Source: Thermomicrobiales bacterium (lineage in GTDB: Bacteria > Chloroflexota > Chloroflexia > Thermomicrobiales > UBA6265). From it: a DNA stretch of 64,000 nucleotides. The DNA is taken from positions 1 through 64,000 of the forward strand of contig JAWKPF010000015.1 in the NCBI GenBank assembly GCA_041390825.1. Direction: 5' to 3'. The notes under the pieces are model-generated. The model ran no database searches. It had not been told where the DNA came from and saw nothing but the letters and a program-made list of their open reading frames with translations. Shown here one piece after another: positions 25,349 to 33,534 of the stretch. Every line of letters begins with the position of its first letter. The first letter of the stretch is position 1. The position numbers and the translations under genes are program-made.

Positions 25349-25474
25349 GCATCGAATCCTTCTCGATCGAGAGCGTACCATCGCGGATCGATCGGCGACA
25401 TTTCGCCATCCACCCGACATGCGCGCCCCCTATACTGTGCTGCTGCCCCACGACACGGAGGGCGATCGAGGCGC

Positions 25475-26263
25475 ATGATGGAAATCAGAACGGTCGAAGC
25501 AACGCGCTATGTCACCCCCCTCCGGGAGGGTGGTTCGTTGCCGGCGATCGTGGAAGCAAGCGACGACGGCATGTATGTCGTCAAGTTCCATGGCGCCGGA
25601 CAAGGGCCAAAGTCGTTGGTGGCCGAACAGATCAGTGGCGAACTTGGCCGCGTGCTCGGCTTGCCAGCGCCCGAAATCGTGTTCGTCGAGCTCGATCCGA
25701 TTCTGGCGAACGCCGAACCCGATCCCGAGATTCAGGAACTCATCCGAAAAAGCGGCGGCCTCAATCTGGGTCTCGATTTCCTGCCAGGGTCGCTCGCCTT
25801 CGCTTCCGCCGCCCCGCCAGAGCTCTCGCCGGAACTTGCGGCCCAGATCGTCTGGTTCGATGCGTACACGTTGAATGTCGACCGAACCCCGCGCAATCCG
25901 AACCTGCTCAACTGGAACGGCAAACTCTGGTTGATCGACCACGGAGCGTCACTCTACTTTCATCACAACTGGCCAGATGCGGCGCGCGTGGCGCGCTCGC
26001 CGTTCCAACTCAGCCGGGAACACATTCTGCTCCCGTTCGCTGGGTCGATTCCGGCGGCTGGGGAGGCATTGCGGCCATTGGTCACGCCAGCGGCGCTCGA
26101 AGGCATTCTGGCCGGCATTCCCGATATCTGGCTAACGGACGATCCCCTCGACCGCTCGCCAGACGATGTGCGCGCCGCTTATCTCGATCTGATGCTCGAC
26201 CGCCTGGCGCATGCCTCGATATTCGAAGAGGAGGCGGAGCGTGCCCGAACGGCTCGCGTTTGA
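25475..26263 (+). CDS. HipA-like kinase-fold protein (stand-alone, without HipB)
   Basis: 262 residues, MMEIRTVEATRYVTPLREGG start. Matches the HipA-like family usually found beside DUF3037: an N-lobe with YVVKFHG (ATP-binding Lys) and LVAEQISGELGRVLGLP, a catalytic-loop-like NVDRTPRNPNLL and a metal-loop-like LWLIDHGASLYFHHNW. Shorter than the true HipA toxin and lacking the HipB antitoxin. A TATACT box at 25431-25436 precedes it. The GTG start of the DUF3037 gene lies inside its 3' end. Biological role unknown. Confidence 0.8.
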   Translation: MMEIRTVEATRYVTPLREGGSLPAIVEASDDGMYVVKFHGAGQGPKSLVAEQISGELGRVLGLPAPEIVFVELDPILANAEPDPEIQELIRKSGGLNLGLDFLPGSLAFASAAPPELSPELAAQIVWFDAYTLNVDRTPRNPNLLNWNGKLWLIDHGASLYFHHNWPDAARVARSPFQLSREHILLPFAGSIPAAGEALRPLVTPAALEGILAGIPDIWLTDDPLDRSPDDVRAAYLDLMLDRLAHASIFEEEAERARTARV

Positions 26264-26639
26264 GTACGCCGTCATCCGAATCGTTCCCCGGGTCGAGCGC
26301 GCTGAGTTCCTGAACGCGGGAGTGGTGCTCATTTGCCGCGCGAGCCGCTTCCTGGCCGCACGGGTGGAGTTCGATCGCGCGCGGCTCGCCTGCCTGGCGC
26401 CGAACCTCGAACCGGAAATCCTCGATGCCATCGAAGCGCAACTCCTGTTGATTCCGCGCATCGCCGCAGGGGACAAGACAGCCGGGCCAATCGCCAATCT
26501 CGACTTTCGAGAACGGTTTCACTGGTTGGCAGCTCCCGCCAGCACAGTGATCCAGGCATCGCCGGCGCACACCGGATTCTGTACCGATCCCGCGCAGCAA
26601 TTGGACAAGCTCTTCGATGAGCTGGTGCGCGTGTCATGA
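26241..26639 (+). CDS. DUF3037 family protein
   Basis: 132 residues, GTG start at 26241 with GAGGAGG upstream inside the HipA-like gene (22-base overlap). The characteristic N-terminus FEYAVIRIVPRVERAEFLNAGVVLICR is the DUF3037 hallmark, followed by ARVEFDRARL. Commonly paired with the HipA-like kinase family, as here. No enzymatic motif is evident. Its stop overlaps the MATE gene start (ATGA), so three genes form one translationally coupled operon. Confidence 0.85.
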   Translation: MPERLAFEYAVIRIVPRVERAEFLNAGVVLICRASRFLAARVEFDRARLACLAPNLEPEILDAIEAQLLLIPRIAAGDKTAGPIANLDFRERFHWLAAPASTVIQASPAHTGFCTDPAQQLDKLFDELVRVS

Positions 26640-28057
26640 CCGAGCCCGCATTCGAACTGGCCGCGGAGGAAGCGCTTCAGCCTGCACCAGGAACTGCCTG
26701 GGAGCCAATGACCCAGCGCCGGGTGCTCTTGCTCGCGCTGCCAATCATCGGCGAGAACCTCTTGCAGGTGGCCGTTGGCGCGGTCGATACCTTGCTGGTG
26801 GGTCGCCTGGGAGCGGATGCGATCGCCGGTGTCGGTGTCGCATTCGAGACGGTGTTCCTCATCATCGCGATCTTGAGCGCAGTGACGATTGGCGCGACCG
26901 TGCTGGTCTCGCAAGCGATTGGCGCAAGTGACCATGCCCGTGCAAACGAGTTGGCCAGGCAAGCGATTTCCTGGGGTGTGGTGCTGGCCATCCCGCTTTC
27001 CGTCCTCGGTTACGTCTTCGCGCCGCAAGCGATTTCGATCTTCCATGTCGAACCGGATGTCGCCGAAAACGCGGTGACCTACCTGCAGATCACAGCGGCT
27101 TGCAGCGTGGCGCTGCTGCTCTCCTATCTCTGTGGCGCGGTCTTGCGCGGGGCAGGCGACAGCAAGACGCCATTGAAAGCGGCAGTGTTGGCCAATGTGG
27201 TCAATGTGGTGCTGGCGTATCTGCTCATTTTCGGGCATTTTGGGTTTCCCGAATTGGGTGTCGGCGGATCGGCCTGGGCTGCGGCGATCGGGCGAGCAGT
27301 CGGCGCGGCGTTCATGTTGATCATGCTTTGGTCTGGCCGGGTGCCCCTGAACATTCGCGGACGCGCCGGATGGGCCCCAAATCTGACCATCGGCCGAGAC
27401 CTCTTCAAGCTGGGGCTTCCAGCCGCGTTCGAGCAGGTCGTGATGCAATTTGGCTTCATCTCGCTGGTGGCGATTGCCGCTTCGATCGGCACTGCTGCCC
27501 TGGCTGCGCAGCAGATCTCGTTTACGGCGATGTCGATCGCATTCCTGCCCTCGATTGCCTTTGCGACGACGTCGACCGCATTCGTTGGTCAGAGCGTCGG
27601 AGCGCGCCGCATGGACGAAGGAGTCAAGGCAGCCTCCATCTCACGCCGTTGGGCGCTCATCGTGACCAGCGCCGGTTGCCTGTTCATGATCGCGTTCGCC
27701 GAACAGATCGTCCGCGCGTTTTCGAGCGACCCGGAGGTCATCGACATCGGCACGGTCGCCATGCGCTCGATCGGCCTCAGCCTGCCTATCTGGGGACTCT
27801 GGCTCTCCTCGGCCGGAGCGGTGCGCGGCAGTGGTGATACCCGCTCCCCCATGGTCCGGGGCGTGGTGGCGGTATGGGCCGCCGTTGCGATTGCCTGGCT
27901 TGGCGTGCACTTTCTCGACCAGAGCGTTGCCTGGATCTGGGGCACCTTTATCCTGACCGGTTTGCTGCCAGCAATCGGGAATTGGCGAGCATTCCGCAAG
28001 CGATCCGACCACCTGAGGCGCGAATTCCGGCTCGAGCAAACGGCCCCCGCCGCCTGA
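26636..28057 (+). CDS. MATE family efflux transporter
   Basis: 473 residues, twelve membrane helices in two homologous halves. First helices: VLLLALPIIGENLLQVAVG AVDTLLVGRLGADAIAG, typical of NorM/DinF-type MATE proteins, and the second-half counterpart LFKLGLPAAFEQVVMQFGF. Cation-driven drug or metabolite export from the cytoplasm. Start overlaps the DUF3037 stop. Followed by a terminator hairpin facing sucB. Confidence 0.93.
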   Translation: MTEPAFELAAEEALQPAPGTAWEPMTQRRVLLLALPIIGENLLQVAVGAVDTLLVGRLGADAIAGVGVAFETVFLIIAILSAVTIGATVLVSQAIGASDHARANELARQAISWGVVLAIPLSVLGYVFAPQAISIFHVEPDVAENAVTYLQITAACSVALLLSYLCGAVLRGAGDSKTPLKAAVLANVVNVVLAYLLIFGHFGFPELGVGGSAWAAAIGRAVGAAFMLIMLWSGRVPLNIRGRAGWAPNLTIGRDLFKLGLPAAFEQVVMQFGFISLVAIAASIGTAALAAQQISFTAMSIAFLPSIAFATTSTAFVGQSVGARRMDEGVKAASISRRWALIVTSAGCLFMIAFAEQIVRAFSSDPEVIDIGTVAMRSIGLSLPIWGLWLSSAGAVRGSGDTRSPMVRGVVAVWAAVAIAWLGVHFLDQSVAWIWGTFILTGLLPAIGNWRAFRKRSDHLRREFRLEQTAPAA

Positions 28058-28150
28058 GCAAGTTCGTCATCGCGAGCTGGTAGGCCATGCGCTCCAATCG
28101 ATGCCGGAGCGCGTGGCGGAGCCACTTCACCCGCCGACGGAAACGTAAAT

Positions 28151-28182
28151 GGCGGGAGCACGCGCATGAGCGCGCTCCCGCC
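28151..28182. terminator. Terminator hairpin between MATE gene and sucB
   Basis: GGCGGGAGC (28151-28159) pairs with GCTCCCGCC (28174-28182), extended by inner GCGC pairing around CATG. Shared by convergent genes; no clear T-run. Confidence 0.6.
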
Positions 28183-28205
28183 ATCGTTGCAATCGTTGGC
28201 CGTGG

Positions 28206-29519
28206 CTACCCTTCGAGGAGCAGGCTCGTCGGATCCTCGATCAACTCCTTGATCTTGACCAGGAACCGAACGGCGGTGCTGCCATCGACGATCCGGTGAT
28301 CGTAGGAAAGCGCCACGTACATCATCGGGCGAATCACGATCTCGTCGCCGACCACCACCGCGCGCTTCTGAATCGCATGCATACCAAGAATGCCGACCTG
28401 CGGTGTGTTGAGGATGGGCGTCGACATGAGCGATCCGTAAATGCCGCCGTTCGTGATGGTGAACGTGCCGCCCATCAGTTCCGAGAGCTCGAGATCACCC
28501 GAACGGGCGCGCGTGGCGAGATCGACAATGCTCTTTTCGATCTCGGCGAACGACTTCCGGTCCGCATCGCGCACCACCGGAACGACCAGCCCCTCGTCGA
28601 TGCCAACGGCAATACCGATGTCGTAATACCTCTTGAGGACGATCTCGTCACCCTGGATCTCGGCATTCACATACGGAAACGCCTTGAGCGCTCCGACACT
28701 TGCCTTGGTGAAGAAGGACATGAACCCTAGGTTGACGCCGAACTTTTCCTTGAAGGCGTCCTTGCGCTCGGCACGAAGCGCCATGACGGCTGACATGTCG
28801 ATCTCGTTGAAGGTGGTCAGCATGGCCGCGGTCTGCTGCGCTTCGACCAGCCGGTTGGCAATGGTCTTGCGGCGGCGGTTCATGCGGATGCGCTCTTCGC
28901 CTCGGGCGTCCTCCACGTGTGGCGCGGCGGGAACGGCCGGTTTCGCCGCAACCGGAGCAGGAGGCGGAGCAGCCGGCGCGGCGGGAACGGGCGCCGTCGC
29001 CGGAACCTGCCGCGCCGCCGCCAGCGAGAGGATGTCCTCGCGCGTCACGCGGCCGCCGGGACCAGTGCCGGGAACTTCATTCAGGTCGATATTGTGCTCT
29101 TCGGCTAGGCGGCGCACCGCGGGAGCGGCGCGGCCCGGGCCATCCGCCGCTGGAGCCGCTTCCACCTGAGCCGGAGTCGGAACCGGGGTCGCGGCAGCCG
29201 CAGCCGTAGCGACCACGGGTTCGGGCGCCGGGGCCGGCGCTTCTTCGACCGCCTGAGCAGACGCGCCATTGCCGGCCACCGCTCCCGCGGTGATGGTGCC
29301 GAGCACTTCTCCCACCGTCACCACATCGCCCTCGCTATGCGCGATGGACGAGAGGACACCGTCCTCATCGGCGGTGACATCGAGATTGACCTTGTCGGTT
29401 TCGAGCTCGAGGATCGTCTCGCCGCGCGTAACGGCATCACCCTCCGCCTTCAACCACTGCCCGACCACCGCGTCCACGAGCGATTCGCCCAGGGGTGGAA
29501 CCCGGATTTCGACCGGCAT
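28206..29519 (-). CDS. sucB: Dihydrolipoyl succinyltransferase, E2 of 2-oxoglutarate dehydrogenase
   Basis: 437 residues. Lipoyl domain 1-78 with the lipoylation Lys in ELETDKVNLDV, an Ala/Pro-rich linker, the E3-binding domain (AAPAVRRLAEEHNIDLNEV), a second Ala/Pro linker, and the catalytic acyltransferase domain ending with LSYDHRIVDGSTAVRFL (His-x-x-x-Asp active site). Transfers succinyl groups to CoA in the TCA cycle. AGGAGTTAAGCA precedes the ATG and lies in the end of sucA, with a 3-base gap between genes. Confidence 0.93.
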   Translation of the reverse strand: MPVEIRVPPLGESLVDAVVGQWLKAEGDAVTRGETILELETDKVNLDVTADEDGVLSSIAHSEGDVVTVGEVLGTITAGAVAGNGASAQAVEEAPAPAPEPVVATAAAAATPVPTPAQVEAAPAADGPGRAAPAVRRLAEEHNIDLNEVPGTGPGGRVTREDILSLAAARQVPATAPVPAAPAAPPPAPVAAKPAVPAAPHVEDARGEERIRMNRRRKTIANRLVEAQQTAAMLTTFNEIDMSAVMALRAERKDAFKEKFGVNLGFMSFFTKASVGALKAFPYVNAEIQGDEIVLKRYYDIGIAVGIDEGLVVPVVRDADRKSFAEIEKSIVDLATRARSGDLELSELMGGTFTITNGGIYGSLMSTPILNTPQVGILGMHAIQKRAVVVGDEIVIRPMMYVALSYDHRIVDGSTAVRFLVKIKELIEDPTSLLLEG

Positions 29520-29522
29520 TGC

Positions 29523-32417
29523 TTAACTCCTGCTTCTGGCTGGCTTCTTCTCGGCGGGTTTCACCGATTCGCCGTTTTCCGAATGTCCGTTGGCAGCGGT
29601 CTTGCGGCTGCTGCCGATGCTCTTGCTCGTCTTGGCAGTCGGCGCTCCCGTAAAGGCCGCTTCGACCACGCGCTTCTGCTCGGCCGCGTGCAGATCAGCC
29701 GCGCCTTCGGCTGGGCTGGCACGCTCCGGACGGCCGATGTAGCTCACCGGCACGCCGTTGCTGATCTCACGCAGCTTGTCGTTGATATAGGTCCAGGCGC
29801 CCATGTTCTTCGGTTCTTCCTGGAGCCAAACGATCTCTTGCAGGTTCGGGTAGAGCGCCAACGTCTTGCCCAGATACGTCTTCGGGAAGGGAGCAAGCTG
29901 CTCGACCCGCGCAACGGCCACGTTTCTGGTCTCGGCGCGGAGGGGGCTGGCATCGAGATCGACGCCGACCTTGCCGGAGCAGAGCACCAGCCGGGTCACC
30001 GAATCGGTTTCCGTGTTGATGGGATCATCGAGCACGGTGCGGAACGTACCGGTGATAAGTTGCGACAACTCCGATGCCGCCGCCGGATTGCGCAAGAGGC
30101 TCTTCGGCGTCATCACGATAAGCGGGCGTGGATCGGAAATGAGCAGCGCCGCCTGTCGCCTCAGCAGGTGGAAGTACTGCGCCGAGGTGGTCGCGTTCAC
30201 CACGCGGATGTTGTCTTGTGCGAAGAGCTGCAAGTAACGCTCGAGCCGGGCGCTGGAGTGTTCCGGCCCCTGACCTTCATAGCCATGCGGAAGGAGCATC
30301 ACCAGCGAGGGTTCGACCCGCCACTTGGTGCGGGCGGCGCTGATGAACTGATCGAGCATCACCTGGGCGCCGTTGGCGAAATCGCCAAACTGACCCTCCC
30401 ACAGCACCAGCCGTCCCGGAGCCTGCACGCTATAGCCGTACTCGAAACCGACGCACGCTTCTTCCGAAAGCGGGCTGTTATAGACCGCAAAGGACGCGTT
30501 CGCCGCGGGAAGCGCGGTCAGAGGAGTAAAGGTCGACCCGTCGACGCCGTGCAGCACGAGATGGCGCTGACTGAACGTTCCTCGCTCGGAGTCCTGGCCA
30601 GTCAGGCGAATGGGCGTTCCGTCCGCAAGGATGGCCGCAAACGCGAGCGCCTCGGCATGCGCCCAGTCGATCTTGCCGTCCGGGGTGTCCAGGATTCGCG
30701 CGCGGCGCTCCCACTGGCGGGCAAGCTTCGGTGTGATCGCAAAGCCCGCTGGCACGGCATGAAGATCGCGATGGTATTCGAGCAGCGTCTCTTCCGGAAC
30801 GCCGGTGTCGACGCCGCGGCGTGGCGGGGGCGGTGGCACATCCTCGTTCAGGTTCGCGGTGCCGTCGGTAACCGAGCGGCGAATGCCGGCCAGGTGATCG
30901 AGCGCGCTCTGGAGCATGGTGTCGGCTTCGCCCGCAGCGACCGCACCCTCCTCCGCCAATTGGCGCGCGAAGAGCTCACGCACCGTTGGATGCTTGTCGA
31001 TGATCTTGTACATCTCCGGCTGGGTGAACGATGGCTCATCGCCTTCGTTGTGACCCCAACGGCGGTAGCCGACCAGATCGACCAGGAAGTCCTTGCCGAA
31101 TGTGTCTCGATACTCGATCGCCATGCGGACAGCCGCCAGGCAGGCTTCCGGATCATCGGCATTGACATGCAACACCGGAATCTCGAAGCCTTTGGCGAGG
31201 TCGCCTGCGTATCGGGTGGAACGGGAGTCGCTGGGCGATGTCGTGAACCCGACCTGGTTGTTGGCGATGATGTGAATCGTGCCACCGGTGGTGTATCCAG
31301 GCAGCGCCGAGAGATTGAGCGTTTCCGCCACCACACCCTGTCCGGGGAAGGCCGCATCGCCATGGATGAGAATGGCCATGCCCGCTTTGTTGTCCCGCAC
31401 CGGTTTGCCTGGCTTGTCGGTGACATCCTGCAACGCGCGGACCATGCCCTCGACCACGGGGTTGACCGCTTCGAGATGACTGGGGTTCGGGGCGAGCGCC
31501 AGCGGCACCTCGACCATGTGGCCCTGTTCGCCGCGAAGCAAGCGCGCGCCGAGGTGGTATTTCACATCGCCAGAGAACTGCTGGGCGGGGTCGTTCTCGT
31601 CCTGCTTCGGACGCCACTTGGCGCCTTCGAACGCCGCGATGATGGCCTGATACGGCTTCCCGAGCACGTGGGTCATCACGTTCAGGCGGCCACGATGGGC
31701 CATGCCGAAGATGACTTCCCGCACGCCGTCGCCCGCGGCTGCCAGGACGATTTCGTCCAGCATGGGCACCAGCATGTCGGTTCCTTCGATAGAAAAGCGC
31801 TTCTGCCCCAGATAGGTCTGGTGCAGGAAGCGCTCGAAGGCCTCGACATCCGTCAGCCGGCGCAGAAGCGCCCGGCGCGCCGAACGCTCCATCGGTTGGG
31901 CGAAACGTTGCGACTCGACCGCTTCGGTCAGCCAGGCGCGCTCGGCCGGCAAATGAACATGGTCGAAATCGAATCCGGTCGAGCCGGTGTAGATGTCACG
32001 CAGTTTCTGCAGGGCATCAGCGGCATTCGCGCTGTCGATCGCCACGTCGCCACCGACGACCATGGCCGGCAGCGCGCGCAAATCGGCCTCGGTCAGGTCG
32101 TACGTCGAAAGCTCGAGATCGAGGTTCTCCGCGACAGGACGCCCGAGCGGATCGATATTGGCGTCGAGATGGCCATACTCGCGAATCGCCTGGGCAAGCG
32201 CTGCCGCGGCCACCACCTTCTCCAGATTGGCAGCGGGCGCAACTGGCGCGGTTGCCACGACAGCATGGCCATTGGCCGAAACAGGAAGTTCAGGTTTGAA
32301 CTCAGCAAAGTAGGTCTGCCAGCGAGGGCCGACCGAATCGGGATCCTCGAGGTACTGCTCGTAGAGCTCCAACACGTAGCCGGCGTTCGGCCCGTAAAAC
32401 GCTGCGATGTCGGACAT
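29523..32417 (-). CDS. sucA: 2-oxoglutarate dehydrogenase E1 component
   Basis: 964 residues, thiamine-diphosphate enzyme of the TCA cycle; decarboxylates 2-oxoglutarate and passes succinyl to SucB. The N-terminal YGPNAGYVLELYEQYLEDP is the E2-interaction segment. Active-site motifs are FGMAHRGRLNVMTHVLGKPY, the TPP motif IHGDAAFPGQGVVAETLNLS, and IIANNQVGFTTSP; the transketolase-like C-domain has RLVLWEGQFGDFANGAQVM and LMLPHGYEGQGPEHSSARLER. The C-terminus carries an extra Lys/Ser-rich tail of about 50 residues. The start at ATG 32417 has AGGTGG upstream; the 20-codon extension is rejected. Confidence 0.95.
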   Translation of the reverse strand: MSDIAAFYGPNAGYVLELYEQYLEDPDSVGPRWQTYFAEFKPELPVSANGHAVVATAPVAPAANLEKVVAAAALAQAIREYGHLDANIDPLGRPVAENLDLELSTYDLTEADLRALPAMVVGGDVAIDSANAADALQKLRDIYTGSTGFDFDHVHLPAERAWLTEAVESQRFAQPMERSARRALLRRLTDVEAFERFLHQTYLGQKRFSIEGTDMLVPMLDEIVLAAAGDGVREVIFGMAHRGRLNVMTHVLGKPYQAIIAAFEGAKWRPKQDENDPAQQFSGDVKYHLGARLLRGEQGHMVEVPLALAPNPSHLEAVNPVVEGMVRALQDVTDKPGKPVRDNKAGMAILIHGDAAFPGQGVVAETLNLSALPGYTTGGTIHIIANNQVGFTTSPSDSRSTRYAGDLAKGFEIPVLHVNADDPEACLAAVRMAIEYRDTFGKDFLVDLVGYRRWGHNEGDEPSFTQPEMYKIIDKHPTVRELFARQLAEEGAVAAGEADTMLQSALDHLAGIRRSVTDGTANLNEDVPPPPPRRGVDTGVPEETLLEYHRDLHAVPAGFAITPKLARQWERRARILDTPDGKIDWAHAEALAFAAILADGTPIRLTGQDSERGTFSQRHLVLHGVDGSTFTPLTALPAANASFAVYNSPLSEEACVGFEYGYSVQAPGRLVLWEGQFGDFANGAQVMLDQFISAARTKWRVEPSLVMLLPHGYEGQGPEHSSARLERYLQLFAQDNIRVVNATTSAQYFHLLRRQAALLISDPRPLIVMTPKSLLRNPAAASELSQLITGTFRTVLDDPINTETDSVTRLVLCSGKVGVDLDASPLRAETRNVAVARVEQLAPFPKTYLGKTLALYPNLQEIVWLQEEPKNMGAWTYINDKLREISNGVPVSYIGRPERASPAEGAADLHAAEQKRVVEAAFTGAPTAKTSKSIGSSRKTAANGHSENGESVKPAEKKPARSRS

Positions 32418-32778
32418 CCTCGTACCACCTGAGTGTTTGACGCGTGGAGTTGCTGGCTCCGGTTTGTCGCGCCACATCGGGAAAGCTCATTCCGCACGCG
32501 CCTACCAGAACACAAGGTGCAAAGCACAGAACGCCGGTGTTGCGTGCACGGGAGCATTCTACACCTGAACAGGCGCGGATCGGTGAGGAATTTCGGGCAA
32601 TTCGACCAAATGTTGTGCGAGATGGAGAGGTTGCAGAGCGGATACCCGGCAGAATGCAAAGGATTCCGAAGTATCTTCGGCATTTGGGCATTCCTGAGAA
32701 TGAGATGGGCTGAAAACAAACGGAGGATCGGGTTATCCCCGATCCTCCGCAGCGTGACTTCGATTGCGACAGGTGAAC
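32418..32778 (-). other. 361-base gap upstream of sucA
   Basis: Contains a candidate sucA -10 element TAGAAT (32561-32556, minus strand), giving a leader of about 130 bases, and at its far end the terminator of the HPAHIH-domain gene. No good -35 and no riboswitch fold was recognised; no convincing small ORF. Confidence 0.5.
32721..32749 (-). terminator. Rho-independent terminator of the HPAHIH-domain gene
   Basis: On the minus strand CGGAGGATCGGG pairs with CCCGATCCTCCG and is followed by TTTGTTTT. The stem starts 30 bases after the stop codon of the gene at 32779-33309. Confidence 0.8.
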
Positions 32779-33309
32779 CTACATCATACCGCCGGCGTGC
32801 GTGAGATAGACCGTGACCGTCGTGGTGCCATCGCCGTTGTCGTGCAACGTGGCAACGCCGGAGTAGCCCGAATCGTTGAGCGTGGCGAGACCGATGGCGA
32901 GATCGGACGCGCCCATCATGGTGCCACCAATGTTGCCGCAGGCGATGTAGTTGCCGATGTTCTCGGCGGATTCGTGAATGTTGATGGCATGGCCACCGGA
33001 GACGATATCAGCAAGCGCTGCCGCGACGGTGGTAACGCTCGCCTCGACCGGAATGGCGTCCGTCGCGCCCATCATGTCGCCCATGGCCATGGGAGTGCCA
33101 TCCATCATCATGGTGCTGCTCACGTCGCTGAGCGGGAAGACGACATCGCCCAGTTCGGCACAGGTGCCGGAATGGATATGGGCCGGGTGAGAAGCCATGG
33201 CCATGTCCTGCGCAGCAGCATTGCCTGGCAAGAACACAATGCCAAGCGATAGCAGCAGCGCTGCGGTGAGAACCGACCATGCACGGATCGAACGAGAAAC
33301 GGTGAGCAT
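32779..33309 (-). CDS. Secreted single-domain HPAHIH protein (paralogue of 23341-24147 N-domain)
   Basis: 176 residues. Signal peptide to about residue 35 (SVLTAALLLSLGIVFLPGNAAAQ). The mature domain has SHPAHIHSGTCAELGDVVFP, NIHESAENIGNYIACGNIGG and SGYSGVATLHDNGDGTTTVT, nearly identical in these motifs to the N-terminal domain of the cupredoxin fusion. Extra Met-rich patches (DMAMAS, MMMDGTPMAMGDMMGA, GGMM) may bind copper (inference). AGGAG precedes the ATG. It follows the EfeU gene on the same strand, separated by a terminator. CHRD- or SOD-like beta fold suspected; function unknown. Confidence 0.8.
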   Translation of the reverse strand: MLTVSRSIRAWSVLTAALLLSLGIVFLPGNAAAQDMAMASHPAHIHSGTCAELGDVVFPLSDVSSTMMMDGTPMAMGDMMGATDAIPVEASVTTVAAALADIVSGGHAINIHESAENIGNYIACGNIGGTMMGASDLAIGLATLNDSGYSGVATLHDNGDGTTTVTVYLTHAGGMM

Positions 33310-33476
33310 TCGGGTTCATCTCCTGCCGGGCTTTCCCGGCGATACCTTCCTGCGGCGGCCCTCCCGTCGCGTTGGAATGGGTACGCAGATCGCCTGCGGT
33401 TGGATCATCGGGCGGTGCGAACCAGATCGAGAATGGACCGCCCTGCCCGAGAAAGCGCTCGGCAACAGAACGCAAA

Positions 33477-33506
33477 GAGGGCCGCGCGGCAGGTCGCGCG
33501 GCCCTC
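33477..33506 (-). terminator. Terminator of the efe operon
   Basis: A perfect 12-base stem, GAGGGCCGCGCG / CGCGCGGCCCTC, around a 6-base loop; minus-strand tail TTTGCGTT. Preceded on the minus strand by CGAACCCAACGAGA, also found before the hairpin at 54844-54878. Confidence 0.75.
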
Positions 33507-33534
33507 TCGAGCATCTCGTTGGGTTCGCTCTGTC

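Noticed and set aside
29337..32432. 1031-codon open frame on the plus strand opposite sucA
   Set aside because: It is the antisense shadow of a gene with unmistakable 2-oxoglutarate dehydrogenase motifs; the product has no domain features.
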